This document shows positions 8,678-18,309 of a stretch of DNA of 64,000 nucleotides, piece by piece (the first letter of the stretch is position 1; each line of letters begins with the position of its first letter). Made by a program: the position numbers and the translations under genes. The DNA comes from Maridesulfovibrio sp. (GTDB taxonomy: Bacteria > Desulfobacterota > Desulfovibrionia > Desulfovibrionales > Desulfovibrionaceae), in the NCBI RefSeq assembly GCF_963678865.1, contig NZ_OY787459.1:1144501-1208500 (forward strand), given 5' to 3'. A model generated the notes under the pieces. That model was not told the DNA's origin. It searched no databases and saw only the letters and a program-made list of their open reading frames with translations.

Positions 8678-10629
8678 CAGGAATGAACCTCCCTCAGAAG
8701 GTCCATAATCTCGGCACTTACTGCGTCAAGCTCAGCATCGATCTCTTCCAGCGGACGAGGCGGCACATACTTGTAGAAATGGCGATTGAAAGGAATCTCA
8801 TAGCCGACAATTCCGGGCTTCTTATCCTTTTCGTCAATCTTCTTCTCATCAATCCATGCATCGGGAACATGCGGCAAGACTTCACGAGCGAAGTATTCAT
8901 CCACGGATTCAGAGAGAGGGACGTTCTCATAATCACGAAGAGACGGATCAGGCTCTATTTTACCCCCAACCATACAAATCTCGGCTTCCGGGTCATGCTT
9001 GGATAGATGCTTTTGGAGTAATTTGAACTGCGGAGCGGAAAGCGCCAGCCCAACATCTTTAAGGTCTTTTTTGAAAACATCACGGGAAAGATATTTCTCG
9101 TCCAGATCGGCAAGCGCGGAAAGTGTGGCCTCTTGAAGCTCTTCCGGCCACTTGGTCCATGGCTTGTCTTCTGTAAGCGCGGTAATGCGTGCTTCCTCAT
9201 GGGGATAAAAAGCCAATTGCAAAGGACGCTCTACGGTAATGCGGCGATATCCAAAGGCGGTGGAATCAAAAATTTTGCAGGTGTCACCAGCTTCAAAGTG
9301 ACCGAACAAACGGACTAGTTCATCAATCTGGTCATCATCAATCATTCTGCGCTTAGAGCCGAGAGACTTGCGCATAGGAACAAACATATCTGTAGCATTG
9401 ATAAGCTGAACCTTACCCTTACGCTCTTCACTCTTCCGATTGCAAAGAATCCAGATATAAGTGGCTATTCCCGTATTATAAAACATGTCTGTAGGCAAAG
9501 CGATGATGCCTTCGAGCAGATCATTTTCAAGAATGTAGCGGCGAATCTCACTTTCTCCGGAACCGGCCCCGCCAGTAAACAAAGGTGATCCATTCAGAAT
9601 AATACCGATACGTGAGCCACCTTCTTCTACGGGACGCATTTTGCTGACAAGATGCAGGAGAAATAGCAGAGAACCATCAGAAACACGGGGTAAGCCGGGT
9701 TCGAATCTTCCCTTATCCTTTTCTTTATGTTCATCATTGATGACTTTCTGCACCTTTTTCCAATCCACGCCAAAAGGAGGATTGGAAAGCATGTAATCAA
9801 ATTTCTCATATGGCAGTTGATCATCAGACAGTGTATTGCCTAATTTAATCTGAGTAATGTCCTGAGCCTTGATGAGCATATCCCCCTTACAAATGGCGTA
9901 AGACTCTGGGTTAAGCTCCTGACCGTACACGCGGATAACTGCGTTCTTATTCATCTCTGACATAAGAGCAGTACCCTCAGAAAGAAAACCTCCGGTTCCC
10001 GCAGTCGGATCATAAAGAGTGCGTACAGCTCCATCTTGAGTCAAACTTTCATCGTCATCCATGAAAACAAGATTTGTTGCCAGATGTACTATGTCGCGTG
10101 GAGTAAAATGCTCCCCGGCAGTTTCGTTGGACGATTCAGCAAATTTCCGGATCAGCTCTTCAAATGCCAGCCCCATTTCAAAGTTGCTAATTTTTTGAGG
10201 GGAAAGATCCATATCAATAAATTCTTTCACCACCAGGAACAATAAATTGGCCTGATCCAATTGCTCAAGAAAATCTGAAAAATGAAAATGCTCAAAAATT
10301 TCTCTGGCTTCGGAACTAAAGGACTGCACATAAGCTTCAAGGTTATCGAGAATCTGAGTTTCACCAAGCTTACTGAGATTCATGGGGGAAGTATTATAAA
10401 ATTGATGCTTAGATGCACGCTTAAGCATCTTCGGAAGAGCGTCTTGATCCTCTTTATATCGCTCGGCAGTCTTTAAAACATCCGCCTTTGTCGGCTCCAG
10501 AACACACTCAAGGCGACGCAGCAGAGTAAATGGCAAAATGATACGCCCATATTGAGATCTCTTAAAATCACCGCGCAACAAATCCGCGACAGCCCAGATA
10601 AGATTAGCAGTAGCTGTGAAATTGACCAT
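8677..10629 (-). CDS. hsdM: Type I DNA methyltransferase subunit M (HsdM)
   Basis: A 650-residue N6-adenine methyltransferase subunit. It has an N-terminal helical HsdM domain, SAM-binding motif [10 protein letters not shown] and catalytic motif IV NPPFG, followed by a long C-terminal extension. AAGGATT lies 4-5 bases before the ATG. It is first in the operon. It protects host DNA and is required by HsdR for cleavage. Confidence 0.95.
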   Translation of the reverse strand: MVNFTATANLIWAVADLLRGDFKRSQYGRIILPFTLLRRLECVLEPTKADVLKTAERYKEDQDALPKMLKRASKHQFYNTSPMNLSKLGETQILDNLEAYVQSFSSEAREIFEHFHFSDFLEQLDQANLLFLVVKEFIDMDLSPQKISNFEMGLAFEELIRKFAESSNETAGEHFTPRDIVHLATNLVFMDDDESLTQDGAVRTLYDPTAGTGGFLSEGTALMSEMNKNAVIRVYGQELNPESYAICKGDMLIKAQDITQIKLGNTLSDDQLPYEKFDYMLSNPPFGVDWKKVQKVINDEHKEKDKGRFEPGLPRVSDGSLLFLLHLVSKMRPVEEGGSRIGIILNGSPLFTGGAGSGESEIRRYILENDLLEGIIALPTDMFYNTGIATYIWILCNRKSEERKGKVQLINATDMFVPMRKSLGSKRRMIDDDQIDELVRLFGHFEAGDTCKIFDSTAFGYRRITVERPLQLAFYPHEEARITALTEDKPWTKWPEELQEATLSALADLDEKYLSRDVFKKDLKDVGLALSAPQFKLLQKHLSKHDPEAEICMVGGKIEPDPSLRDYENVPLSESVDEYFAREVLPHVPDAWIDEKKIDEKDKKPGIVGYEIPFNRHFYKYVPPRPLEEIDAELDAVSAEIMDLLREVHS

Positions 10630-10812
10630 TGATAATCCTTTATATTTTTAACATAAAAAGCAGAACTTTTTTATTTATGCTATTAATAGTATTGTTAATT
10701 CAGCACTCGAAATGCTTGTAATGGGAGAACTTCAAAAAAACAATTTTTTTGTTTTAAAACCGGGAGAGGACCGGGAGAGGATATGGAAAGGTATTTTTTA
10801 GAAAAAGTAAAA

Positions 10813-10839
10813 GGGTGCTAGACTATTAATCTAACACCC
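10813..10839 (-). terminator. Original tRNA-Lys terminator, stranded at the left prophage end
   Basis: Read on the minus strand, GGGTGTTAGA pairs with TCTAGCACCC around a short loop and is followed by TTTTACTTTTT. It directly follows the attL copy of the tRNA 3' end, so before integration it terminated tRNA-Lys. It is now 41 kb from the working tRNA. Confidence 0.7.
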
Positions 10840-10897
10840 TGTATTTACTGTGGTAGGCCACGAAGGACTTGAACCTTCAACCAACGGATTAAGAGTC
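10837..10897 (-). repeat. attL: 61-bp direct repeat with 3' part of tRNA-Lys
   Basis: Identical base for base to 52360-52420. It holds the tRNA-Lys 3' end including CCA, T arm, variable region and anticodon arm up to the anticodon loop, plus 14 flanking bases. Sequences diverge on both sides, which defines the crossover core. This copy lacks the tRNA 5' half and is not a functional gene. Confidence 0.95.
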
Positions 10898-10971
10898 TCT
10901 AGCCAAAAACACTAAGTAATTAACTTAATTGGTAAAAAAGACACAAAAAACGCCCTTCTGTAGCCTTAAAA

Positions 10972-10993
10972 GGTGAGTGAATGGTGAGTAAAA
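10972..10993 (+). repeat. Candidate integrase arm sites, left
   Basis: GGTGAGT occurs twice 11 bases apart (10972-10978 and 10983-10989). The second copy, GGTGAGTAAAA, is identical to 52295-52305 near attR. Copies on both sides of the core in the same orientation suit arm-type binding sites of a tyrosine integrase. Confidence 0.45.
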
Positions 10994-10998
10994 CAACC

Positions 10999-11034
10999 AA
11001 AAATCCCCCACCCGGAACAAGCCCGGACAGGGGA
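10999..11034 (-). terminator. Terminator of the leftward late operon
   Basis: On the minus strand CCCC..CCGG pairs with CCGG..GGGG around a 7-base loop and is followed by ATTTTTGG. It lies about 45 bases past the last late gene (stop at 11078) and would end late transcription before attL. Confidence 0.6.
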
Positions 11035-11043
11035 TAAAAACAC

Positions 11044-11060
11044 GTCAAAGAACGCGCTTA
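11044..11060. repeat. 17-bp inverted repeat partner of 51242-51258
   Basis: GTCAAAGAACGCGCTTA is exactly the reverse complement of 51242-51258, just upstream of the integrase. One copy near each prophage end, in opposite orientation, suggests recombination or excision protein sites or paired operators. Confidence 0.5.
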
Positions 11061-11077
11061 ATTCTCTATCAAATTAT

Positions 11078-11302
11078 CTATTTCAATATCTCGCCAACCA
11101 CGGTCCGCCCCAGAATGGATTCAAAAACATGCCTGTAATCCTCTGGTGTTGCTCCACCATCCCGGCAGACCCTGCAGAAAGCGGCACGGGTTTCACTGCT
11201 CATCTGGCTTACATCAAAATCCTCATGGCTGCGCTTTCCCGGAATCTCACGGTGGATGGACACCCCGGCCTGTTCTTCGACTTTATGTATAACGTCACTC
11301 AC
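11078..11302 (-). CDS. Small hypothetical late protein downstream of tail fibre
   Basis: 74 residues, no recognised domain, mostly charged with one CRVC cysteine pair. GTG start at 11302 overlaps the tail-fibre TAG and is preceded by AGGAG at 8 bases, so it is coupled to the fibre gene. Last gene before the late terminator; position fits a fibre chaperone or tail accessory, but nothing in the sequence proves this. Confidence 0.65.
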   Translation of the reverse strand: MSDVIHKVEEQAGVSIHREIPGKRSHEDFDVSQMSSETRAAFCRVCRDGGATPEDYRHVFESILGRTVVGEILK

Positions 11303-13872
11303 TACAATTTCTCCTTGATATAAATTTTACCGGATTTAAATATACCCCCTTCACCGCTGACGGACATAGCCAACCGCTTGAGATCGGGGTTATCCTCCAA
11401 CTCAATTTCTGCCCCGGTTATTTTGAGGTCTTCCCCATCAAGTTCTTGGGTATAACTGGCAGGGGTTAAATTGCAGCGGTTAGGAATTTTTACAATCTCG
11501 GTTCCGGCAGGTGCGGACGTAAGCGGGGTTTCAAGGGTTGCGGTAGTTATATATTCAGTCTGCGACCCGCTGAGCTTAAACCACCAGTCTTCACTCGCTC
11601 CACCAATCTGATCATCAGTAAAATTAGATATTGTATCCCCTCTGGTGGAACCAACACCAGTAACGTCCGAAACGGTAGTAAAAGCCGGGTTACCTGTTCC
11701 TGATTGATGTTCCAGTACTATCCAATAAGAGGCACCCACCGTCAGTTCTTGTGCGGTTTCCCACGCGAATTGATATTGATCCGAGCCATCAAGCGTTACA
11801 CTTGACGTTTCCGCAATTAGACTTCCGGGGCTTCCATCAACATCAGTATAAAGTTGTCCTACAAGAACGTAATCGTTACCTGCTAACGTATCAAACAGCA
11901 CGCTCTCGAGAAGATTAAATTCAGCAACAAATTTTACACCTAAATGTAACCCCGACACAGAACCGATGTTCCTTGCGCTTGATACAGTTTCCTCCCACGT
12001 TCCCGCTAACGCTGGGGTACTGTTATCAACCTCATTTACACCACTGATTTTGTGGTCAACTCCATCAATTTCAATGTTGTTATGTACGCCTTCCAGCACG
12101 AAAAGGTTATTCACAAGGGAAGTGGTGGAATCGAATTTCAGCTCGGAGGTAGTCGATCCTGCCCCCCAAACCAACGGGATTTCCTGACCCAGATACTCTC
12201 CGGTTACGCCTGCGCCTACCTTGAGTGCAAGGTCAGGCTGTTTGACTGCCTTTGTAGGGATATCTGGGAGAGCTTCTACAAGAGTTGTGGTATAAACTGG
12301 ATTCGTTTCAGTATACAGACGAGTCTTCTCTTCCGCAGTCAAAATACGATTAAAAACACGAAACTGATCCATTGGTGTAGCTTGTGTTGTCCCTAGTTGA
12401 TAAATAGAATACAGAACATTTACGTCAGTGTGGGGGTGGGGGCTTGCATTCTTTTTCTCGCCATTGAGATAAAAATTTGACCCAGCAGTCGAGGATTCCC
12501 AAATACAATGGTACCATTCTGTTTCTGGATCCTCAAAAGACCCCATTACCCCACCACCTTGTATCATGTAGTGGAGAGTTGATGCATCTGCTCTGTACAC
12601 GCCATAGTTTTTATTTACAATTGGCGTTTGGTAATCATCACCAGACTCCGCGGAAAAAAACCAACTGGTTTTTGTAGCATCCCTTTTCAGCCAGATAGAT
12701 AATGTAAATTCTTCGCCAAGAGGTATAGCGTTGGTGCCAGATACAAGAGCTTCGTTATTGGCTGCTGGTGGATTCAGAGCTTGTCCAAACTTACCAGTTG
12801 TATACCCAGAGGAAACATCAAATGTATAATCATCGTATGATCCAAGATCATTTACATTCCCATTAAATGAAACACAAGATACACACGACCCATCACCAAA
12901 GATGTCAAGAGTTGTTGACGCATCTACAGAATCATCAGTGACACTTGCAACAACACACTCTCCCTGATCCGTAATAATCACATCTCCGGAAGCAAGGAGT
13001 ATTGCCAATTTCAGAATGGATTCGGTTGTGCCGTCCAGCAAAACCAGTTTGCCGTTGACAACCAGAATTTCAGGGATTGCGCTAACAACCTGATTCGTAT
13101 TATCCGCACCGACTGAATGGGCCGGGGTATGTACGCCGTCTGCATCAACAGTAGCACCGGGATAGCCTGCGGAAGAATCAGCAAAGGCCATTGTCGGGCC
13201 GTCCTGCACAGGGACGTCTTTAACTGTGATGGAGTGTGTAGCAACCCCCGACTGCTGAAAACCCAGCTTTGCAGCATAAACGGTCATAATATAATCAGTG
13301 TCGGCGTCAACGTTAGGTGTTCCCCATGTGATTTGACCGCCTGACGCCGCAGCAGAACCGCCAGTTACGGAAACTTGATAAATGTTGCCGTCGACATGAT
13401 TGGAGACAGTAATAACAGTGTTCTCCCCTTCGTTAGCAGAAGCGTCACCGGACAAAACAGGGACCGGAGTAATTTTTAAAGTCTCCGCAGCATCAACCGC
13501 AATATCTCGGGCTGCTACCGCTTCATTTCTGGCAACAACCGCTTCGTCTCGTGCGGTCCCGGCCTGAGTCACTGCCAGATTGCTCTGCCCCTCTACCCAT
13601 TCACGGGTGACAGGTGCACACTGTGCTGGCTCCGCTTCATAGGTAAGTATGGGGTCAACAAGAGTCTTGTTTTTCAGAATCTGTGTATCGTCAATCCCGA
13701 CAATTGCCGAGGCTGTGCCGTGGGAGTCGGTGCGGTTTTTGTGACTATTTAGGTGAATCAGGGCCTGTTCAACCCTTGCTTGGTTTTTCTCCAAGATAGA
13801 GCTTTTTACAGAGTCCCCGCCGGGAGTGGTGTCAATGCTGTCCGCATCATAGCTGTAATCACTTTCTACCAT
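11302..13872 (-). CDS. Tail fibre / appendage protein with LamG-like domain
   Basis: 856 residues. A short alanine-rich coiled segment near residues 95-120 (repeated VARNEAVAARD-type units) is followed by an Ig/cadherin-like stretch. A concanavalin/LamG-type jellyroll (about residues 340-520) includes EFTLSIWLKRD, NFYLNGEKKN and MDQFRVFNRILTAEE. Further beta-rich sequence extends to the C-terminus. Such proteins form trimeric adhesins that bind host surface sugars. It is the last large late gene, after the ejection proteins, matching the place of the tailspike in P22. The start is preceded by an SD-in-loop hairpin shared with other virion genes. Confidence 0.75.
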   Translation of the reverse strand: MVESDYSYDADSIDTTPGGDSVKSSILEKNQARVEQALIHLNSHKNRTDSHGTASAIVGIDDTQILKNKTLVDPILTYEAEPAQCAPVTREWVEGQSNLAVTQAGTARDEAVVARNEAVAARDIAVDAAETLKITPVPVLSGDASANEGENTVITVSNHVDGNIYQVSVTGGSAAASGGQITWGTPNVDADTDYIMTVYAAKLGFQQSGVATHSITVKDVPVQDGPTMAFADSSAGYPGATVDADGVHTPAHSVGADNTNQVVSAIPEILVVNGKLVLLDGTTESILKLAILLASGDVIITDQGECVVASVTDDSVDASTTLDIFGDGSCVSCVSFNGNVNDLGSYDDYTFDVSSGYTTGKFGQALNPPAANNEALVSGTNAIPLGEEFTLSIWLKRDATKTSWFFSAESGDDYQTPIVNKNYGVYRADASTLHYMIQGGGVMGSFEDPETEWYHCIWESSTAGSNFYLNGEKKNASPHPHTDVNVLYSIYQLGTTQATPMDQFRVFNRILTAEEKTRLYTETNPVYTTTLVEALPDIPTKAVKQPDLALKVGAGVTGEYLGQEIPLVWGAGSTTSELKFDSTTSLVNNLFVLEGVHNNIEIDGVDHKISGVNEVDNSTPALAGTWEETVSSARNIGSVSGLHLGVKFVAEFNLLESVLFDTLAGNDYVLVGQLYTDVDGSPGSLIAETSSVTLDGSDQYQFAWETAQELTVGASYWIVLEHQSGTGNPAFTTVSDVTGVGSTRGDTISNFTDDQIGGASEDWWFKLSGSQTEYITTATLETPLTSAPAGTEIVKIPNRCNLTPASYTQELDGEDLKITGAEIELEDNPDLKRLAMSVSGEGGIFKSGKIYIKEKL

Positions 13873-13926
13873 GTTTCACATCCTGTGAAGTTGTTCACCT
13901 TTGGTGAAGCTGTGCACGTCCTGTGC
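13873..13926 (-). promoter_or_regulatory. Three phased palindromes; SD core in triloop, upstream of tail fibre
   Basis: On the mRNA strand the intergenic segment holds GCACAGGACGTGC, TTCACCAAAGGTGAA and TTCACAGGATGTGAA, whose centres are 19 bases apart. The last one places AGGA in the triloop of a 6-bp stem, 8 bases before ATG. Related elements occur before the 285-residue ejection protein, the capsid gene and TerL, suggesting common translational control. Confidence 0.6.
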
Positions 13927-15747
13927 TTATTTGAGAGAATTCAGGTATTGGTTAATTTCGTTTTCAATTTCAGGGTTCAGCTTTGCGATTACGGGCAATT
14001 TCAGCAGCTGACTTTTCATACTGCCGGGAACAACCTGTGCTAACTTGGCCCCATCCGTGAGCCACTTTACAAAGCCGGGGTTAGTGATCAGCTTTGCTCC
14101 TGCATAAGGGGAAAGTGACACAGCAGCCCCGGAAATGGCACCACCAACACCACCTGAAGCAAACCCGGTCAACGGCATCATATATGTTGCCATTGTTCCT
14201 ATGGCCTGCCCGGTCCTTGAATTATTCGCCATAGCTGCAACGTCTTTCTGAGAGGCAACAACCCTGACGAGCTTATCTAGTTCATTAGGAAGATTGTTAT
14301 ATCTGGACCCCTGAAAAAGAGCCGCCTTTGATTCCGGGGCAAGCCTGTTCCAGTTGGTCAAAAAGCTGTTTACGCTGAAAGCCTCCCCTGCAACGTCCTG
14401 TTTGCCGGGGGTTGCTCTGCCAAGCCTGCCGAGTACCGTACCCGCTACAGTGTCCCACTCTTCCGGCTGAAAGTTTCTGCGCAGAATAGCAAGTCGTGAC
14501 CCGCCGTCCTTTGCCCCGGAAACAGCCAGATTAAATGCAGCTTCATCGGTCTTGGTTTGCAATACCTTTTCAAGCGTAGGAATATTGTGTGTCATTTGCT
14601 GACGGTAATAACGGTTTGCTAGCTGATAAGCCTTCTGAGCATTGCCCCCTTTCGCCATAGCTGCGGCTTCAAGGTCATTGGCCAACGCTCCGTATAGCTG
14701 CTTCAACTGCGCTCTGTTCACATCATCTACAGCGTTAAACTTGTCCCCAAGAGCGTTGCCTATCTCGGTCCTCAGTCGTTTCAGGGTTTGGAAATCCAGA
14801 ACACCGTCCGGCGCATCCTTTGCAACCCTTCCGGCTATGTCCTGTAATCCCTTGGTGAATCGAACCCCAAGGTTTGGAGCATCGGCAAAGCTGGCGAGTG
14901 TATTCTGTAAGTACGCCTGTGCATTTTCAATTGGCACCTCTTCCCCTTTGGGAAAATATTCGTCTACGGCATTGTATAGGGTTCGGGAACGTCCCTTAAA
15001 GCGATTTACTGCGGCCTCTGCTGCACCTTTAATGTGCTCCCCTGCCCCCTGCGGAGTGAGCACAGGACCGTATTCATTTGCCAAAGACCTTGCCGCTGCT
15101 GCCGTATCATCAACGGTTTGCGTTGCTGCTTCCTGCATGGTTCTGGCTGAAGCTGGCAATTGAGAAAAAGCCTGCTCTGTGGCCTGTACAGCATTGTTGC
15201 CGGAAATTGCCCCGGCAGACGGCCTTACTCCAAGGTCTGAATAATCCTGTGCAAGCTGCTTAGCTCCAGCCCCGGCAAGACGGTTTTTAACCGGAGCCAA
15301 CATGCCCTTAACTACAGGCCGAGCCACATCAACAGCAGTATCGAAAGCTTTAGGGACAACCGCCCCCATAGTCGCATCTACCGCAGAATCGGTCATGCGC
15401 TCCTGAAAGGTTTTGCTTGGGCCTCCAAATAGATACTCTTTTCCAAGATCATAAATTTGTCCGCCCATAGCATCACCCAAGCCTCCTCCGATATAAGCAC
15501 CGCCGGGCATGGGGGAGGCCAGCCCCAAACCGCCCCCAATCATCCCGCCCAGCATTTGTGCTCCGACTCGACCCCAGTCAGTACCTGACTCTCTGGCTTC
15601 AACCGGATCAGGGTTTACACCGACCTTCTGGGCAAAGTCGTTAAAAGACATGTCAGAGTAGAATTTTTTATGAAGTCCCTGTGCAAGTTCAAGATCGCTT
15701 ACATCTTCGTATTCAGGATACTTTTCACGGATAGTCTTAATGTCCAT
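13927..15747 (-). CDS. Putative DNA ejection (internal virion) protein, P22 gp16-like by position
   Basis: 606 residues. The N-terminal MDIKTIREKYPEYEDVSD-type segment is a recurring start in large phage virion proteins. It is followed by a glycine-rich hydrophobic region (GGMIGGGLGLASPMPGG, about 70-100) that could insert in membranes. A long helical Ala/Gln-rich body and a second hydrophobic region near 525-560 follow. Size equals P22 gp16 (609 residues), and it is the third of three consecutive genes like P22 7-20-16. Role in forming the DNA channel is inferred. Its start overlaps the stop of the upstream gene by one base. Confidence 0.6.
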   Translation of the reverse strand: MDIKTIREKYPEYEDVSDLELAQGLHKKFYSDMSFNDFAQKVGVNPDPVEARESGTDWGRVGAQMLGGMIGGGLGLASPMPGGAYIGGGLGDAMGGQIYDLGKEYLFGGPSKTFQERMTDSAVDATMGAVVPKAFDTAVDVARPVVKGMLAPVKNRLAGAGAKQLAQDYSDLGVRPSAGAISGNNAVQATEQAFSQLPASARTMQEAATQTVDDTAAAARSLANEYGPVLTPQGAGEHIKGAAEAAVNRFKGRSRTLYNAVDEYFPKGEEVPIENAQAYLQNTLASFADAPNLGVRFTKGLQDIAGRVAKDAPDGVLDFQTLKRLRTEIGNALGDKFNAVDDVNRAQLKQLYGALANDLEAAAMAKGGNAQKAYQLANRYYRQQMTHNIPTLEKVLQTKTDEAAFNLAVSGAKDGGSRLAILRRNFQPEEWDTVAGTVLGRLGRATPGKQDVAGEAFSVNSFLTNWNRLAPESKAALFQGSRYNNLPNELDKLVRVVASQKDVAAMANNSRTGQAIGTMATYMMPLTGFASGGVGGAISGAAVSLSPYAGAKLITNPGFVKWLTDGAKLAQVVPGSMKSQLLKLPVIAKLNPEIENEINQYLNSLK

Positions 15748-16748
15748 TATCTAATCCCCAGAGGGTCAGGGTTGTTTTGTTGTGTTTTCGGCGGCTGCTC
15801 CTGAATGCCGAGATTCTTTTGAAACTGAGCTTTTTTGCGCTCCAGCAACTTGCGGACCTCCTGATAAGAAGCAAGCAATGCATCTTGTCTATTGGCCCAT
15901 TTGAGAGGGTTACCGGGAACCTCTGTTGGGTTCAGAAGTATTTGGTCCATAAGCTCAAGGTCAGGACCGTTCAAAACTCCAAGATTCAAGAGTTCCTTCA
16001 TTTCCATTTGAACGCCACGGTGTGCAGCCTCCATTTGGGCCACAGTTTCTGCATTGAATCCGGTCGAAGGTTCCCAGCCATACTGATTTACAAGCTCTTC
16101 AAGACGATCAAGAGAGTTGCTAACCCCCTCTGTCGCTCCCAAAGCCTTGCGGTTATCTCTAACTTCAGTTGCAGACAGCTTCACTCCGCCGGGACCGACA
16201 ATTACGCCGCCACCCTGATTAATGTTAACTGCCGCAGGCTTTGAGACTTTCCAACCTGTTGGAATCGTGTTGCCCTTGATGATGTATTTTTGGTTCCCTG
16301 TTCCGTCCTCAATCACATCAAACTTAGGAGTCTTGCCGAGGGCTGAATACTTCGCGTTGATAGCTGCGATTGTTGCAGCGGTATCAATCTTGGTCTTCCT
16401 TTGCTGCTCCGGGGTCTGGTAATTCATGGCCTGAGGCGAAACATAACCGTAAGGGTTAAAACCATATTTAGATTCTAGCTCTCGGCTATCTCTGCCATAT
16501 ATTTCGGCATCACCTTGAAGTTGACCTGAGAAAGCCAGTGAATTTGCTTGCCGGGTTAAATCTGCAATGTCGTTGCTTCGTTTTGTCTGATCTTTTTGAA
16601 AGTCGAATTGCAACTTTCGAAAATCCCGGTCTTTTTGCTGCTCCTCACGCAAGGTCTCGTAGCGCTCTCTTCTGGTGCTTCGATCCTGACCTGTATTAAA
16701 TGCGCTCAAAAAGTTTTGCATAAAGGCGTTTGCGCCCTGTCCGTCCAT
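15747..16748 (-). CDS. Putative internal virion protein (second ejection protein)
   Basis: 333 residues, hydrophilic, rich in Gln, Arg and Lys. The N-terminal helical segment is charged (about residues 20-60, RDFRKLQFDFQKDQ) and the C-terminal helices are probably coiled. No enzyme motif. Lies between two other ejection candidates with an 8-base gap upstream and a one-base overlap downstream. Functional label rests on gene order. Confidence 0.5.
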   Translation of the reverse strand: MDGQGANAFMQNFLSAFNTGQDRSTRRERYETLREEQQKDRDFRKLQFDFQKDQTKRSNDIADLTRQANSLAFSGQLQGDAEIYGRDSRELESKYGFNPYGYVSPQAMNYQTPEQQRKTKIDTAATIAAINAKYSALGKTPKFDVIEDGTGNQKYIIKGNTIPTGWKVSKPAAVNINQGGGVIVGPGGVKLSATEVRDNRKALGATEGVSNSLDRLEELVNQYGWEPSTGFNAETVAQMEAAHRGVQMEMKELLNLGVLNGPDLELMDQILLNPTEVPGNPLKWANRQDALLASYQEVRKLLERKKAQFQKNLGIQEQPPKTQQNNPDPLGIR

Positions 16749-16756
16749 ACTCCCTC

Positions 16757-17614
16757 CTAGTTAAAAAGGCCGCTCATCCAATCGCCGAACCAATCAGACC
16801 CGGCGACAGCACCAAGGCCAGCACCCGCCGCACCAAGCCAACCATTAGAACTGTTAGTGCTGTTGGTGTTTCTAACGGCATCATAGTTCCTATCGGCTGC
16901 ATACTGATTTGCCTGTGCTTGCATTTGAGCGTTAGCAGAAGACCCCGCCCCGGCTGCAAGGTTGGCGGAGTTGTCGAAAATGCGCTGTTCTCCAGTCATG
17001 TCCCAGTTCTTCTGGGCTAGGTCGTAGGCAAATTTGCTGTCAATCTGTCCGTTGGTCCAATTGCGCTGGTTTTCAGCTTGCCCGTAATCCCATGCCAACT
17101 TGCCTTTATTGAAATCGTCCTGACGCTGGGCATTCATAAGCCCGAACTTAGCAACGTTCTCGTTCTCTTGTCTCATGCGGTCCATGTCGGTTTGCTGCAT
17201 TTTGTACCGCTGGGCAACAGCGTCAGACAATCCAGTATTCAAAGCTCGTTGGTTGTAGCCCATAGCATCGGACATAAGGTTGTTACCGACTGATCCGTAC
17301 ATGCCGTTGTTACCGAAAACGTTTTGAGTGTTCACGATCGCTTTGCCATAAGCATCGTAGGCGGGTTGCTCGTATGCCTTCTGAAGGGCATCATAATCAC
17401 CACCCATCAGCGGCCCGGTAGTCTGGTATTGTGGGGCCTGCGTCTGCTGGTAATAATTCATCTGTGTCGGGCCTTGTTTCTGATCGCCCGTATAGGTGGG
17501 GTACGCCGGGGTTTTCATCCCGTTAAGGGTGGACTGAGCCTTATTCAGGGCTGAGTTTACAACATTTTGCGCAGTGGTGTTATTGCTCCCGTAAGGAGTG
17601 TAGGTATCTGCCAT
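16757..17614 (-). CDS. Putative internal virion protein (first ejection protein)
   Basis: 285 residues, very rich in Asn, Gln, Tyr and Ala, with a C-terminal glycine-rich hydrophobic segment WLGAAGAGLGAVAGSDWFG. This composition is typical of podovirus internal core proteins such as P22 gp7. It is preceded by SD-in-loop hairpins, consistent with high or timed expression. No direct homologue recognised. Confidence 0.5.
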   Translation of the reverse strand: MADTYTPYGSNNTTAQNVVNSALNKAQSTLNGMKTPAYPTYTGDQKQGPTQMNYYQQTQAPQYQTTGPLMGGDYDALQKAYEQPAYDAYGKAIVNTQNVFGNNGMYGSVGNNLMSDAMGYNQRALNTGLSDAVAQRYKMQQTDMDRMRQENENVAKFGLMNAQRQDDFNKGKLAWDYGQAENQRNWTNGQIDSKFAYDLAQKNWDMTGEQRIFDNSANLAAGAGSSANAQMQAQANQYAADRNYDAVRNTNSTNSSNGWLGAAGAGLGAVAGSDWFGDWMSGLFN

Positions 17615-17649
17615 AATTCACTTCCTGTGATTTTTGCACGTCCTGTGCG
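17615..17649 (-). promoter_or_regulatory. Paired palindromes with SD core, upstream of ejection protein
   Basis: On the mRNA strand GCACAGGACGTGC and TCACAGGAAGTGA are centred 18 bases apart. The second has AGGA in its loop, 8 bases before ATG. Same design as at 13873-13926 and 25695-25742. Confidence 0.55.
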
Positions 17650-17704
17650 TTGGCTTATTGAAAAAATTAGCTGCTTCGTTTAGAGGGTTAGAGAAGGAGT
17701 TTTT

Positions 17705-18142
17705 ATGAAAAATATAATACTTATTTGTTTAATTTTATTTTTGGTTAGTGGATGTGGAGGCGTTGCCGGGCCATTTTTAAATAACTTAAAGAATTGCCCT
17801 GATGAATCATGCTTAATTTCATACGCAGGCTACCCTAGCTCACAAAAAAAACTTAAAAACTGAAACACTCTATATACTTGGTCTGCAAGCAAGACATCGC
17901 AGGGTTCAGGACATTATGCTCAAGTATATCAACCTTCCACGACAAGTCAGATATATTTCAATAATGGTGCATCTGCTACCGCCTACACAAATGGTAAGTA
18001 TTCACAACAATACGTTGAGGGGAAAACTAAAACGAGAAAGTGCACAATGTGGGCTGAAATCACTCCCTATGGAAAAAATATTAATTTCATCAAAAGAGGT
18101 AACAAATATGATTGTTACTTACTGTTTGCAGCTGATCGATAG
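17705..18142 (+). pseudogene. Phage lipoprotein gene interrupted by in-frame TGA
   Basis: ATG at 17705 with AAGGAG 7 bases upstream opens a lipoprotein: hydrophobic MKNIILICLILFLVSGC with lipobox LVSGC. A TGA at 17861 stops it after 52 codons. The same frame continues without another stop to TAG at 18142, with protein-like content (NTLYTWSASKTSQGSG, TKTRKCTMWAEITPYGK). The full product would be 145 residues. The context KLKN-stop-NTLYTW fits a family pattern where glycine would stand, so GGA to TGA is the likely change. Either an inactivated superinfection-exclusion-type lipoprotein or one made by readthrough. Confidence 0.7.
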
Positions 18143-18203
18143 ACATACTTTCTTGACAACCTCCCCCTTTCCGTGCTTCTAGTGTCTGTGAACGGAGCGT
18201 CGA

Positions 18204-18218
18204 AACTCCAATCGTAGG
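18204..18218 (+). promoter_or_regulatory. Upstream C4-complementary site
   Basis: TCGAA (18200-18204) and TCGTAGG (18212-18218) repeat the two blocks found at the antirepressor ribosome site and are complementary to TTCGA and CCTACGA of the C4-like RNA. P1 likewise has complementary sites both upstream and downstream of c4. The surrounding stretch 18143-18309 has no gene. Confidence 0.5.
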
Positions 18219-18267
18219 CGGACACCGCCACCCCGACAGAAGCGGCTTTTTTGTGCCCTATTTCTGC

Positions 18268-18295
18268 TTGCGTCCATGCAAGGGCATGATATTAT
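18268..18295 (+). promoter_or_regulatory. Candidate promoter of the C4-like RNA
   Basis: TTGCGT at 18268-18273 and TATTAT at 18290-18295 are separated by 16 bases and would start transcription near 18302, just before the C4-like structure at 18310. Confidence 0.5.
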
Positions 18296-18309
18296 TGCAT
18301 CCGTATTTT

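Noticed and set aside
10741..10790. Short duplicated ACCGGGAGAGG near attL as a CRISPR or att core
   Set aside because: Only two adjacent 11-bp copies and no match at the other prophage end.
17861..17863. TGA as a selenocysteine codon
   Set aside because: No SECIS-like hairpin evident just downstream, the product is a lipoprotein, and context suggests glycine.
17916..18182. 88-codon plus-strand frame near the interrupted lipoprotein
   Set aside because: It is out of frame with the lipoprotein continuation, which has better composition and a proper start upstream.
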